Made by a program: the position numbers and the translations under genes. This document shows positions 45,475-54,200 of a stretch of 64,000 nt of DNA, piece by piece. The notes beneath the pieces were generated by a model. That model was not told the DNA's origin. It worked only from the letters and a program-made list of their open reading frames with translations, and made no database searches. The stretch comes from Candidatus Zixiibacteriota bacterium (lineage in GTDB: Bacteria; Zixibacteria; MSB-5A5; WJJR01): NCBI GenBank assembly GCA_036397555.1, contig DASWIS010000015.1, forward strand, positions 1-64,000, in the 5' to 3' direction. The stretch's first letter is position 1, and each line of letters starts with the position of its first letter.

Positions 45475-46797
45475 ATGCGCAAGATTCGGGTACTGATCAT
45501 CGGGGGTGGCGGGCGTGAACATGCGCTGTGCTGGGCGGTCGCCCAGTCCCGGCAGGTCGAGCAAGTGTTCTGCGCTCCGGGGAACGCCGGCATCCGTGAC
45601 GTGGCGCAGATCATCGACATCAGCGCGACCGATATTCCCTCGCTGATCTCATTGGCCGAACGCGAGACAATCGACCTGACCATCGTTGGCCCCGAAGCGC
45701 CATTGGCCGCAGGGATTGTCGATGACTTCCGACGTCACGGCCTGCGCATCTTCGGTCCCACTATGGCGGCGGCGCGCCTGGAGAGCTCAAAGGTATTCGC
45801 CAAGGAGTTCATGCGCCGCCATTTCATCCCGACAGCACCGTTCCAGGTCTTCGACAATCCCGATGAGGCGTTGAAGTTCATCGCAGCAGCCGAGCGATCG
45901 CTGGTGGTGAAGGCCGACGGCCTGGCGGCCGGCAAGGGTGTCTTCGTCTGCAGAGACTCAGGCGAAGCCCGCGCCGCCGTCGAAACGATCATGGTCAAAC
46001 GTGCATTCGGCGATGCCGGTAATCGCATTGTCATCGAGCGCGTCCTCGATGGCGAAGAGATGAGTGTGATGGCAATAACCGATGGCGAGCGCCTGGAACT
46101 GCTCGTCCCCGCGCGTGACTATAAACGCCTCTACGACGGCGACCGCGGTCCCAACACGGGGGGCATGGGAAGCTATGCGCCATCACGTCCGCTCGATGAT
46201 GAGCTGCTGGCCGAGGTGAAGGAGACGATTCTGGAGCCGACGCTGGCTGCATTGAAGGCCGAAGGTTTCCCGTATTCCGGCGTTCTCTATGCCGGGTTGA
46301 TGGTCTCCGAGGCCGGTCCCCGCGTGCTCGAGTTCAACTGCCGCTTCGGCGATCCGGAAGCGCAGGCCGTGCTGCCCTTATTGAAAACCGATATCGTCGA
46401 TGTGATCGGCGCGGCGATGGCGGGACGATTGGACGCCGAACCGCTGGCGTGGCGCGATGAGTATTGCGTCTGCGTTGTTCTGGCGGCACGCGGCTATCCG
46501 GGGGCGCCTGACAAGGGGGTGCCGATCGAGGGAAAGGTATCGACACAAAACGGCGGCAGTTCATTCTGCTTTCATGCCGGCACAGTGCGCGACGCCAACG
46601 GGATGCTCGTCACGGACGGCGGTCGCCTCCTGGGGATGGTTGCGCGCTCCGACACGCACGAAGCGGCCGTTGCCGCTGCTTATGCGGCATTGGAGGGTGT
46701 GCGGGTCAAAGGCGGGCACTTCCGCACGGACATCGGTGTCCGTTCCGGCACGTTCGCGGCACGCCGTCGTCCGGACGCGCGTCGGCGTCGGCGGTGA
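45475..46797 (+). CDS. purD: phosphoribosylamine-glycine ligase
   Basis: 440 residues. N-terminal GGGGREHALCWAVAQS at 10-25, ATP-grasp core with VVKADGLAAGKGVFVC and GDRGPNTGGMGSYAPSRPL, then the metal site VLEFNCRFGDPEAQ. These are diagnostic for PurD, which makes glycinamide ribonucleotide in purine synthesis. The C-terminal end has an Arg-rich tail (FAARRRPDARRRRR) that is unusual for the family. The next gene is purE, 17 bases on. Confidence 0.97.
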   Translation: MRKIRVLIIGGGGREHALCWAVAQSRQVEQVFCAPGNAGIRDVAQIIDISATDIPSLISLAERETIDLTIVGPEAPLAAGIVDDFRRHGLRIFGPTMAAARLESSKVFAKEFMRRHFIPTAPFQVFDNPDEALKFIAAAERSLVVKADGLAAGKGVFVCRDSGEARAAVETIMVKRAFGDAGNRIVIERVLDGEEMSVMAITDGERLELLVPARDYKRLYDGDRGPNTGGMGSYAPSRPLDDELLAEVKETILEPTLAALKAEGFPYSGVLYAGLMVSEAGPRVLEFNCRFGDPEAQAVLPLLKTDIVDVIGAAMAGRLDAEPLAWRDEYCVCVVLAARGYPGAPDKGVPIEGKVSTQNGGSSFCFHAGTVRDANGMLVTDGGRLLGMVARSDTHEAAVAAAYAALEGVRVKGGHFRTDIGVRSGTFAARRRPDARRRRR

Positions 46798-46813
46798 ATG
46801 ACTGGATCGACGG

Positions 46814-47278
46814 ATGGCTACGACGCCCATGACCAAGGTGTTGATTCTACTGGGATCCGAATCGGATCGTCCGGTCATGGAGAAAACCGTGGCGACGCTG
46901 CAGGAGTTCGAGGTTCCCTGCCGTCTCGAAGTCGCCTCGGCGCACCGTCATCCGGAACGCGTGCGGCAGTTGGTTTCCGACGGGAATCGTGACGGGGTCG
47001 CCGTTTTCATCTGCGGCGCGGGCATGGCGGCGCATCTGGCGGGTATGGTTGCCGCGCACACGGTGCGTCCGGTGATCGGCGTGCCGTTGGAGGGCTCCGC
47101 CCTGCACGGATGGGACTCGTTGTTATCGACCGCGCAGATGCCGCGCGGCGTGCCGGTGGCCACTGTCGCCATCGGCAGCCACGGGGCGGTCAATGCGGCG
47201 CTGTTGGCTGTGCAAATTCTCGCGTTATCCGACGCGCGGCTTGCGGAGATGCTCCAGAAGCGCCGCGATCAGGGTTGA
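46814..47278 (+). CDS. purE: 5-(carboxyamino)imidazole ribonucleotide mutase
   Basis: 154 residues from ATG 46814; ATG 46829 is the alternative. [10 protein letters not shown] at 12-21, SAHRHPERV at 42-50 and [16 protein letters not shown] near 70 are the PurE signatures, and VIGVPLEG plus [13 protein letters not shown] complete the active site. The sequence pattern is class I (N5-CAIR mutase). No purK is in the window. Shares the purD promoter. Confidence 0.95.
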   Translation: MATTPMTKVLILLGSESDRPVMEKTVATLQEFEVPCRLEVASAHRHPERVRQLVSDGNRDGVAVFICGAGMAAHLAGMVAAHTVRPVIGVPLEGSALHGWDSLLSTAQMPRGVPVATVAIGSHGAVNAALLAVQILALSDARLAEMLQKRRDQG

Positions 47279-47380
47279 TCTTCCGGAAAAACCGGGAAAT
47301 TCGATCGGGACACCAGGCAGCATCAGGAATGTATAAGGTAGTAGTCGACGTCAATGGGCTGTGATGACAGTCCGTACTCC

Positions 47381-47386
47381 AGGAGG
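47381..47386 (+). promoter_or_regulatory. Shine-Dalgarno site deciding the TPR gene start
   Basis: AGGAGG lies 7 bases before ATG 47394. The upstream in-frame ATG at 47361 has no such site. Confidence 0.7.
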
Positions 47387-47393
47387 CCAGAGA

Positions 47394-48191
47394 ATGCGCT
47401 ACAGTCGTGCGCGTGCACACGGTTGGGTCGGTATCGGCATCATGACGGCGTTGGCCGTGGCGGTGTCCGTGGCCGGCGTTTCGGCCGACATCAGCGACGA
47501 TGCCAAACGGAAATTCAACAGCGGCGTCGAACACGAGAGCGCCGGACACACCGATTCGGCCATCGCCGCCTACGAGGGCGCGGTCACGCTGGCGCCGGAA
47601 TACCTTGATGCGCACATCAATGTCGGCGCGCTCTACTATGAGAAGGGCGAGCTGCCCAAGGCGGCCGAACACCTTCAGAAGGCGATTGCCATCGACTCGA
47701 CCAGTGCCAGCGCCTACAAGAATCTGGCCCTGGTGCGCCAGAAGGCCAGCGACCACACAGCGGCCATCGCCACCTTCAGCCAATACCTATCACGCGAAGC
47801 CGGTGATGCCAAGGGCTGGGCTTCGCTGGGGCAGAGCCAGTTGGAGTTGCGCGACAGCAGCGCCGCGCTGGCGTCGTATGAAAAGTCGCTGACGCTCGAT
47901 CCCTCGGACTATCGCACCGCATTTAACATTGGAAACATTCATCAAAACCGTGGTGAGTTTCACAAGGCCATCGCCGCCTATGACAAGGCCATCGCGAAGA
48001 ATTCGAAATATGTGCCCGCCTATTTCAACCGGGCGGTGTCCTCGCAGCAGTTGGACATGGCCGGATGCGTCAAGCACTACGAATCGTTCATCGCCGTGGC
48101 CGGATCGTCCAAAGAGTGGACGTCGAAAGTCACCCAGGCGAAGGACATCGTCAAGCAGATCAAAGATTGGCTCGATGCACAAGGCGAGTAG
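47394..48191 (+). CDS. exported TPR-repeat protein
   Basis: About 265 residues from ATG 47394. The N-terminus is a signal peptide (RYSRARAHGWVGIGIMTALAVAV..., end VSA). About six TPR units follow from residue 35: AKRKFNSGVEHESAGHTDSA, LDAHINVGALYYEKGELPKA, ASAYKNLALVRQKASDHTAA, AKGWASLGQSQLELRDSSAA, YRTAFNIGNIHQNRGEFHKA and VPAYFNRAVSSQQLDMAG. The fit to TPR consensus is good (small residues at 8 and 20, Gly at 15). Function is probably protein scaffolding outside the cytoplasm. A strong terminator lies 24 bases after the stop. Confidence 0.85.
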   Translation: MRYSRARAHGWVGIGIMTALAVAVSVAGVSADISDDAKRKFNSGVEHESAGHTDSAIAAYEGAVTLAPEYLDAHINVGALYYEKGELPKAAEHLQKAIAIDSTSASAYKNLALVRQKASDHTAAIATFSQYLSREAGDAKGWASLGQSQLELRDSSAALASYEKSLTLDPSDYRTAFNIGNIHQNRGEFHKAIAAYDKAIAKNSKYVPAYFNRAVSSQQLDMAGCVKHYESFIAVAGSSKEWTSKVTQAKDIVKQIKDWLDAQGE

Positions 48192-48214
48192 CGCGCGCCA
48201 CTGACCGACGTTTC

Positions 48215-48247
48215 GATGCCCCGTGTCCGGCATGGACACGGGGCATC
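48215..48247 (+). terminator. terminator after the TPR gene
   Basis: A perfect 14-bp stem (48215-48228 with 48234-48247, GATGCCCCGTGTCC against its complement) and a 5-base loop. No strong T-run, but the stem is long and well placed. Confidence 0.7.
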
Positions 48248-48335
48248 ATTGTGATGTCATCCCGCTGACAAATTCGTGTTGCACCAAATCCCGGCCGATG
48301 ACAGAATAGAGCCATCGCACAGAATCGGAATCGGA

Positions 48336-49286
48336 GTGGACACGATCGAAATGCCCGGCGATCCAAACCGAAGCTGCCTGCGGCGGGGGCTGTTCAGCAA
48401 CATCCTGCTGGTGGCCATCAAGCTGACGGCGGGCATCGTCGGGTCGTCCCAGGCGCTACTCGCCGATGGCATCAACTCGCTTTTGGACGTCGTCGCCGGC
48501 GGCGCCTCGCTGTTCGGGTATCGCGTGTCGCTGCGCCCGCCCGATCGCAATCACCACTTTGGGCATCATCGCGCCGAGTCGATTGCGGCATTGGTGGTGG
48601 GGATGGCGATTCTGGCGACCGGCGGGATCATCATCCGCGACGCGGTCGCGACTTTGATCCGAGGGACCGACCATGTCCCGACGCTGTGGACCGTACCGGT
48701 GGCAGCGGCCGTCGCCTTGCTCAAGGTGGGGCTGGCGGCGCAGGCGCGACGTGTGGCAAAGTCGACCGGGAGCCCCTCGGTGAGCGCTCTGGCCGCCGAC
48801 CACGGCGCCGACGTCTGGGCGAGCACCGGGGCCCTGATCGGTGTTTCCGCCGCGCGCCTGGGGTGGCCGTTTATGGACCCGCTGGCGGCGTTCTGGGTGG
48901 CGGGGGTCATCCTGATGCATGCGCTGCGCGTGCTGCGTCAGAACATGTTTGCCCTCTCCGGCGCCGCACCGCCTGAGCCGTTGACTCAATCGATCATCGA
49001 TTCACTGCATTCCGTCCCCGGCGTCCTCGGTTTGCACCGGCTGAAGGTGCAGACCAGCGGCATTCGGCTGCTGGTGGACACCGAGATCCTCGTCAGCGGC
49101 GAGTTATCGGTCGATCAGGCGCATGCGATTGCCACGCAGGCAAAGGATGCGGTCAAAGGGAATCACCCCAGCGTGCTGCATGTCAGCATTCATGTGGAGC
49201 CATACTCGGCGCGGCGTGCCGCCGAGGGCGCCGACCCGTTGCGTCCGCAGGACGCCGTCACATCGAACGTGAGCGCCGCACCGTGA
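48336..49286 (+). CDS. cation diffusion facilitator (CDF) family transporter
   Basis: About 316 residues from GTG 48336 (GGAA 5 bases upstream); ATG 48351 is an alternative. Six transmembrane segments in the CDF pattern: GLFSNILLVAIKLTAGIVG, then ADGINSLLDVVAGGASLFG (metal-site Asp) and HHFGHHRAESIAALVVG. The second metal-site pair is AADHGADVWASTGALIG. A C-terminal cytoplasmic domain of ferredoxin-like type follows (VPGVLGLHRLKVQTSGIRL, SVLHVSIHVEP). CDF proteins export Zn, Fe, Mn or Co; the metal is undetermined here. It overlaps the next gene (GTGA). Confidence 0.9.
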   Translation: MDTIEMPGDPNRSCLRRGLFSNILLVAIKLTAGIVGSSQALLADGINSLLDVVAGGASLFGYRVSLRPPDRNHHFGHHRAESIAALVVGMAILATGGIIIRDAVATLIRGTDHVPTLWTVPVAAAVALLKVGLAAQARRVAKSTGSPSVSALAADHGADVWASTGALIGVSAARLGWPFMDPLAAFWVAGVILMHALRVLRQNMFALSGAAPPEPLTQSIIDSLHSVPGVLGLHRLKVQTSGIRLLVDTEILVSGELSVDQAHAIATQAKDAVKGNHPSVLHVSIHVEPYSARRAAEGADPLRPQDAVTSNVSAAP

Positions 49287-50593
49287 CGCGGCACCTGATC
49301 TTCGGACAACGGCGCCACGGATATTTTTATCCGTTCGATTTGGTGCGACCGACGTTTCTGTTGCGAGATGGCGCCTGGAGCATCGCCGACCGATGGATCA
49401 TGGCGCTGTCACCGGTGTCGGTTGCGGCGGTCGTCCCGGAACCGTTGGCCGCGGTCACGGCCGCAGAGACCGGCTGGGGCGCGCCGCCGTCGCATGTGGA
49501 CGACCGCGACGATGTCTGGCTCATCGTCGGCGCGACCAACCCGTCCGACTCCGGTGTCAACATCGCAGATTCTCATAATACGCAGTTTCATTTCTCCGAC
49601 TCCTGCGGCGATGTCTTCCGAATACCCGGCGCCGAATGGAATAAACGCAGCGCTGACCTGATCGACTGGATCAGGGCCACCAACGGCGATGGTTGTGCGG
49701 TTCCCGCGACGGATTCCGCCGGGGCCGATTCCTTCATCACCGCCAAGGGGATTTGGCGTCTGATCGAACGGCTTGATGCCCGTTTGCGCGCCGACTGCGA
49801 GTTGTGGCGTCACGCTCACGGGGCCACATCACAACCTGAGACACACGCGACAACCGCCGTCATCAACCGTTCCGATCTTTGGGTCGGACGCGGTGTGCGC
49901 ATCGGGCCGCAGACAGTGATCGAGGCCACATCCGGCCCGATCATTCTCGACGATGGCGTCACGGTCGAACCGTTCACGCATCTCGCCGGCCCGGCGTATA
50001 TCGGCAAACACACGTCGCTGTTGGGCGGCAAGTTTTCCGGCGGTACCGCGATCGGCCCCGGCTGCAAGATCGCCGGCGAGTGGGAGCAGTCGATCGCGCA
50101 GGGGTTCTCCAACAAGGCCCATGCGGGATTCTTCGGCCACGGCATCCTCGGCGAGTGGGTCAACCTCGGCGCCATGACAACCAACAGCGATCTGAAGAAC
50201 AACTACGGCAGCGTGCGCGTTGCCCAACGCGGAGAGATGGTGGACACGGGGCAGATGAAGATCGGCTCCTTTATCGGCGATCACACCAAAACCGGCATCG
50301 GCACACTGATCCCGACCGGCGCGACGATCGGTATCGGCTCCAATATCTTCAACGGCGGCCTGTGCCCCAGGGATGTGCCGTCGTTCGTCTGGTGCGGCCC
50401 CGAGGGAAATCTCGAGCACCGGCTCGACAAGATGCTCGCCACCGCGAACGCCGCGGTCGCCCGGCGTGCCCAGGTTCTCAGAGCAATCGGACGCAGCGAG
50501 GAGCTGACGCCGGCGTCCATCGAACTCCTGCGTCGCATATTTGCCGAGACGGCCCCGGCGCGCCGCGGATTCGTATCGCCGCCCCGGAGTTGA
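49283..50593 (+). CDS. GlmU-like UDP-GlcNAc synthesis protein (bacteroidete alternative type)
   Basis: 436 residues from GTG 49283 overlapping the CDF stop. The N-terminal half (FGQRRHGYFYPFDLVRPTFLLRDGAWSIADRW) has the nucleotidyltransferase-like layout of the alternative GlmU family found in Bacteroidetes and relatives (TIGR03991 type), without the usual LAAGKGTRM. From about 190 a left-handed beta-helix follows with hexapeptide turns such as VGRGVRIGPQTVIE, PAYIGKHTSLLGGKFS. NKAHAGFFGHGILGEWVNLG and TTNSDLKNNYGSV are the acetyltransferase signature. It likely makes UDP-GlcNAc for peptidoglycan or LPS. The nucleotidyl site is divergent, so the activity is inferred. Confidence 0.8.
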   Translation: MTRHLIFGQRRHGYFYPFDLVRPTFLLRDGAWSIADRWIMALSPVSVAAVVPEPLAAVTAAETGWGAPPSHVDDRDDVWLIVGATNPSDSGVNIADSHNTQFHFSDSCGDVFRIPGAEWNKRSADLIDWIRATNGDGCAVPATDSAGADSFITAKGIWRLIERLDARLRADCELWRHAHGATSQPETHATTAVINRSDLWVGRGVRIGPQTVIEATSGPIILDDGVTVEPFTHLAGPAYIGKHTSLLGGKFSGGTAIGPGCKIAGEWEQSIAQGFSNKAHAGFFGHGILGEWVNLGAMTTNSDLKNNYGSVRVAQRGEMVDTGQMKIGSFIGDHTKTGIGTLIPTGATIGIGSNIFNGGLCPRDVPSFVWCGPEGNLEHRLDKMLATANAAVARRAQVLRAIGRSEELTPASIELLRRIFAETAPARRGFVSPPRS

Positions 50594-50624
50594 CAACGGC
50601 CCCCGGGCCGAATGTCCAAGCCGG

Positions 50625-50654
50625 TTGACACGATCAGGTTTTCGGTTCATCAAT
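50625..50654 (+). promoter_or_regulatory. possible promoter of greA
   Basis: TTGACA at 50625-50630 is a perfect -35; ATCAAT at 50649-50654 is a weak -10 at 18 bases. It lies about 50 bases before the greA start. A second TTGACA at 50590 overlaps the previous gene's stop. Confidence 0.4.
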
Positions 50655-50706
50655 ACAGTCTGAGCGGGCGGCATCCGGCCCGCTGGCTCTCAGTCACGGA
50701 TCCGCT

Positions 50707-51189
50707 ATGGCGATTGCCGACTACATCTACCTGACGCCCGACGGCAAACGGAAGCTACAGGATGAACTGAAGCATCTGAAAACCGTCGAGCGCCCCCGTA
50801 TCATCGGCGAGATTTCGCGTGCGCGCGATCTGGGCGATTTGTCTGAGAACGCCGAATACCACGCCGCCAAGGAACGGCAGGTCTTCATCGAACGGAAGAT
50901 TTCCGACCTGGAAGACAAGCTGATGCGCGTGCGGCTGATCGACGGAAGCGCCGTCGATGGCGACCGGGCGCGACTGTTGTCCTTCGTCACGGTCCGCGAT
51001 CCCAATTCCGGCGAGAAAATCCGCTACCAACTGGTCTCCGAAGAGGAGGCCGATTTCGAGGAGGATCGCATCGCGATCCAATCCCCGGTCGGCAAGGGAC
51101 TGCTCGGCAAAGCCGTGGGGGAGACAGTCAGAATCAAGGTCCCCGCCGGGGAGATCACCTACGAGATCCTCGCGATCGATCGGCCCTGA
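50707..51189 (+). CDS. greA: transcription elongation factor GreA
   Basis: 160 residues. N-terminal coiled coil with YLTPDGKRKLQDELKHLKTV and the conserved tip region ARDLGDLSENAEYHAAKERQ holding the acidic residues that reach into the polymerase channel. The C-terminal FKBP-like domain has AIQSPVGKGLLGKAVGETVR. Length and motifs match GreA, which rescues backtracked RNA polymerase by stimulating transcript cleavage. Confidence 0.97.
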   Translation: MAIADYIYLTPDGKRKLQDELKHLKTVERPRIIGEISRARDLGDLSENAEYHAAKERQVFIERKISDLEDKLMRVRLIDGSAVDGDRARLLSFVTVRDPNSGEKIRYQLVSEEEADFEEDRIAIQSPVGKGLLGKAVGETVRIKVPAGEITYEILAIDRP

Positions 51190-51201
51190 CCCCGACGCCG
51201 G

Positions 51202-51237
51202 GTGTGACTCACACGGCGCTATTCGCCTGTAGCGAAT
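51202..51237 (+). other. two small hairpins after greA
   Basis: GTGTGA/TCACAC at 51202-51214 (1-base centre, so more a palindrome than a loop) and ATTCGC/GCGAAT at 51221-51237 with a 5-base loop, followed by AAAAA. They lie between greA and the terminator for the opposite strand. Confidence 0.4.
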
Positions 51238-51238
51238 G

Positions 51239-51269
51239 AAAAACCCCCTGACGCTCTCACATCAGGGGG
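51239..51269 (-). terminator. Rho-independent terminator of giant protein 2
   Basis: On the minus strand the stem CCCCCTGA/TCAGGGGG (51244-51251 with 51262-51269) is followed by five T. It lies 26 bases after the stop of the 2205-aa gene. Confidence 0.8.
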
Positions 51270-51295
51270 CTTGCTGTTGCTGCGAATTCAGAGTT

Positions 51296-54200
51296 CTACT
51301 TCAGCAGCGTCATCTTGCGCGTGGCGGTGAAGCTGCCGGCGCTGACACGGTAGAAGTAGATGCCCGATGCCAGCGGGTCGTGGCGGTTATCCGTTCCATC
51401 CCAGTTGACCTGGATGTTTCTGGCGTCATCGGAACCGCTGAACGTCCGCACCGCCTGCCCGGCGACGTTGTAGATCCTCAGGTTCCACGCACTGGGCTCG
51501 GCCAGGTCGAATGTGATGACCGTGCCGGCGTTGAACGGATTTGGATAATTCTGATTGAGCGCGAAGTGTTCCGGACGCTGCACCGCCGCAGTCGAGACGG
51601 ACATCAGACCGCCCTGGGCATCGGAGAGCTGCGACCCGACCAGTTCGACGGTTCCCTGTCCATCGACGGGTATACGGAACAGTTCGCGCGGACCCGACGC
51701 CATCGAGCCGGGCGATTCCGGATCGGGTGCGATGAGAACGCGCATCTCCCCGTTGTTGGCGCTCGCCCGCACGGACATTCCCGGATAATGGCCCGTCAAT
51801 TCCGGCTCGCCCAGCGTGACGCCCGAGTAGCGGAACACGAACGCCGCCGCGCCCAGGTCGACCGGTGTTGCCGTGGAGACACTCAGCACGCCGTCGCTGA
51901 CAGCATAGCGGACCGTGGCGTCATTCACATACGGTGACATCTTCGGGTGTCCGCCCGGCGGGAACGGCTGCTCATCGCCGGTGATGATGCGGATCAGGTA
52001 GACTAAGTCCGCAACCGTCAGGACGATACCGTCGTCGTTGATGTCCGATGCCAGCGTTTGCACCGCACGCAACTCCGGATCGGAATGGAACACGCTGACC
52101 CCATAGATGAAGTAGCGCGAATACAAAACGGCATCGCCGACTTCGTTGGCAATCGCATTCAGGTTCAGATCGCCACGGTCATCGATCGGCTCTCTGACGC
52201 AGACAAAGCCGTCGGAGACGCACAATCCGGGGATCGGATCGCCCTTCGGATTGCTCTGGCACGTGTCGAACAAGATTGACGTTTCAAGGAAGGTCGTGTC
52301 GCCCGAGCGGCTCGCCACTGTGTTGTCGCCGCAATCGATCCAGCAGAACCGAATCGGCAGGCACTGATTGATGAAATTGCGGTCTTCGGTAACCTGGAAC
52401 ACGAGTTCTGCAATCGTGCCCATCGGCTGGAAGGCCGGTTCGGAGGGATGCTGCGGGCCGTTGTCCAGATCGGCGATCGCAATGATGCGAATCAGGCCGG
52501 TGGGACAACCCAAACCGCAATTGGAACGGCTCCCGAGCCGATAGGTGAAGTACTCCCATTCGTCCAGTTCCGACCCAGCGCTGACAGCGATCGCCGCCAA
52601 GCCCGTCTGGTCGTAGCAGAACAGCAGGTCGAAGCCGCCGATCGGCACGTCCAGTTCGTGAATGATGATCGGTACGGTCACCTGCGTGCCGTTGAGGGCC
52701 TGAATCACCCCGCCGGATTTGCCCTGTCCCGCTTCGGGGCCGACGCTGATGCGTATGTTGCACTCAGTCTCGCCGCACGAGTAGTAGATCGTGCGCTCAC
52801 ACTCCGATGTGTTGCCGCACTCATCGGTGGCCGTGTAGGTGTCGACGATGAGGATCGGGTCGCCGAGTTGCCCGCTGCCGCTGCTGTCGGTGCGCAAGCA
52901 GACGACGTCGACCGGGCCCCCGCAATTGTCGGACACGTCGGCATCGGACTCATCGCATACGGGAATCGTGTCGCCGCAGCCCAGGAACAGATTGGCCGGG
53001 CAGACGATGACCGGCGGAACATTATCGTCGATGGTGAATATCTGCTGGCAATAGTCAACGTTTCCGCAGTCATCGGTCGCGCTGTACGTGCGCGTGACCG
53101 AGCCGCCGCACGGTCCGCCGGGCAACGGCGAGTCGCCGACCCACGTGATCGTCACCGTGTCGTCGCAGTTGTCGCTCGCGATCACCAATCCCGTGTTCGC
53201 GGCGGGAATGTCGTCGACGCACCCGACGGTCGCATTGGCCGGGCACTGCGTAATCACCGGCGCTGTGGTGTCATCGACGGTGAACACTTGCAGGCACGTA
53301 TCCGCGTTGCCGCAGAGATCGGCGGCGATGTAGCGCCGTGTGACCGTGCCGCCGCAGGGACCGCCTGTCAACGGGCCGTCGCCGTCATGCGTAATGGTCA
53401 CGCTGTCGCAGTTGTCGGTGGCGCTGACCAGACTGGTATTGGCCACGGGTATCGCGTCGGCGCATTCGACCGTGGCCGGATCCGGGCAATCGGTAATCAC
53501 CGGCGGGGTGTCGTCCAGCACCGTAATGGTCTGCCACTGGTTGGCCAGGTTTCCGCACGAGTCGACGATGCGGTAGTAACGCGAGATCGTCGCGCCGCAC
53601 GCCGAGCTGTCTGTGTAGGTGTCGCTGTCGTGGAAGGCATACGACGGCCCGCAGTTGTCCGTCGAGGTGATCAGCGAGGGATTCGGCAAGGGCACGTCGT
53701 CGAAGCACTGCACCGTCGTGTCGTTCGGGAACGATGTCACGACCGGCGGGATATTGTCGCGGACGATGATGTATTGCTCGCACTGCGCGGCGTTGCCGCA
53801 CTCGTCGGTCGCTTCATAAGTCCGCAGGACCGTAAATCTGTGCTGACAGCCGTAGTTGATGATCTGATCGCTGACAAAGTCGATGTCGACCGGGCCGCCG
53901 CAGTTGTCGGTTGCAGCCACCAATCCCGGATCCGGGATCGGGATGTCGCCCGCGCAATCCACCGTATCGTCATCCGGACAGTCGGAAATGACCGGCGGCG
54001 TGTCGTCGATCACGGTGAAAACCACCAGGCAGGTGTCCTCGTTGCCGCAATCGTCGCCTGCAATGTAGCGGTCGGTGATGACCAGCGGGCTGGCCGCGCA
54101 TCCGGCGCCGCCATTGTCGGAACGCTCGCAGCGTTTCTCGACGTCGTTATCGCAATTGTCGGTCGCCGATGCCGCCGACGTGTCACAGTCAGGTACATCG

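Noticed and set aside
50590-50595. TTGACA overlapping the GlmU-like stop codon as a promoter
   Set aside because: No -10 match at 15-19 bases downstream.
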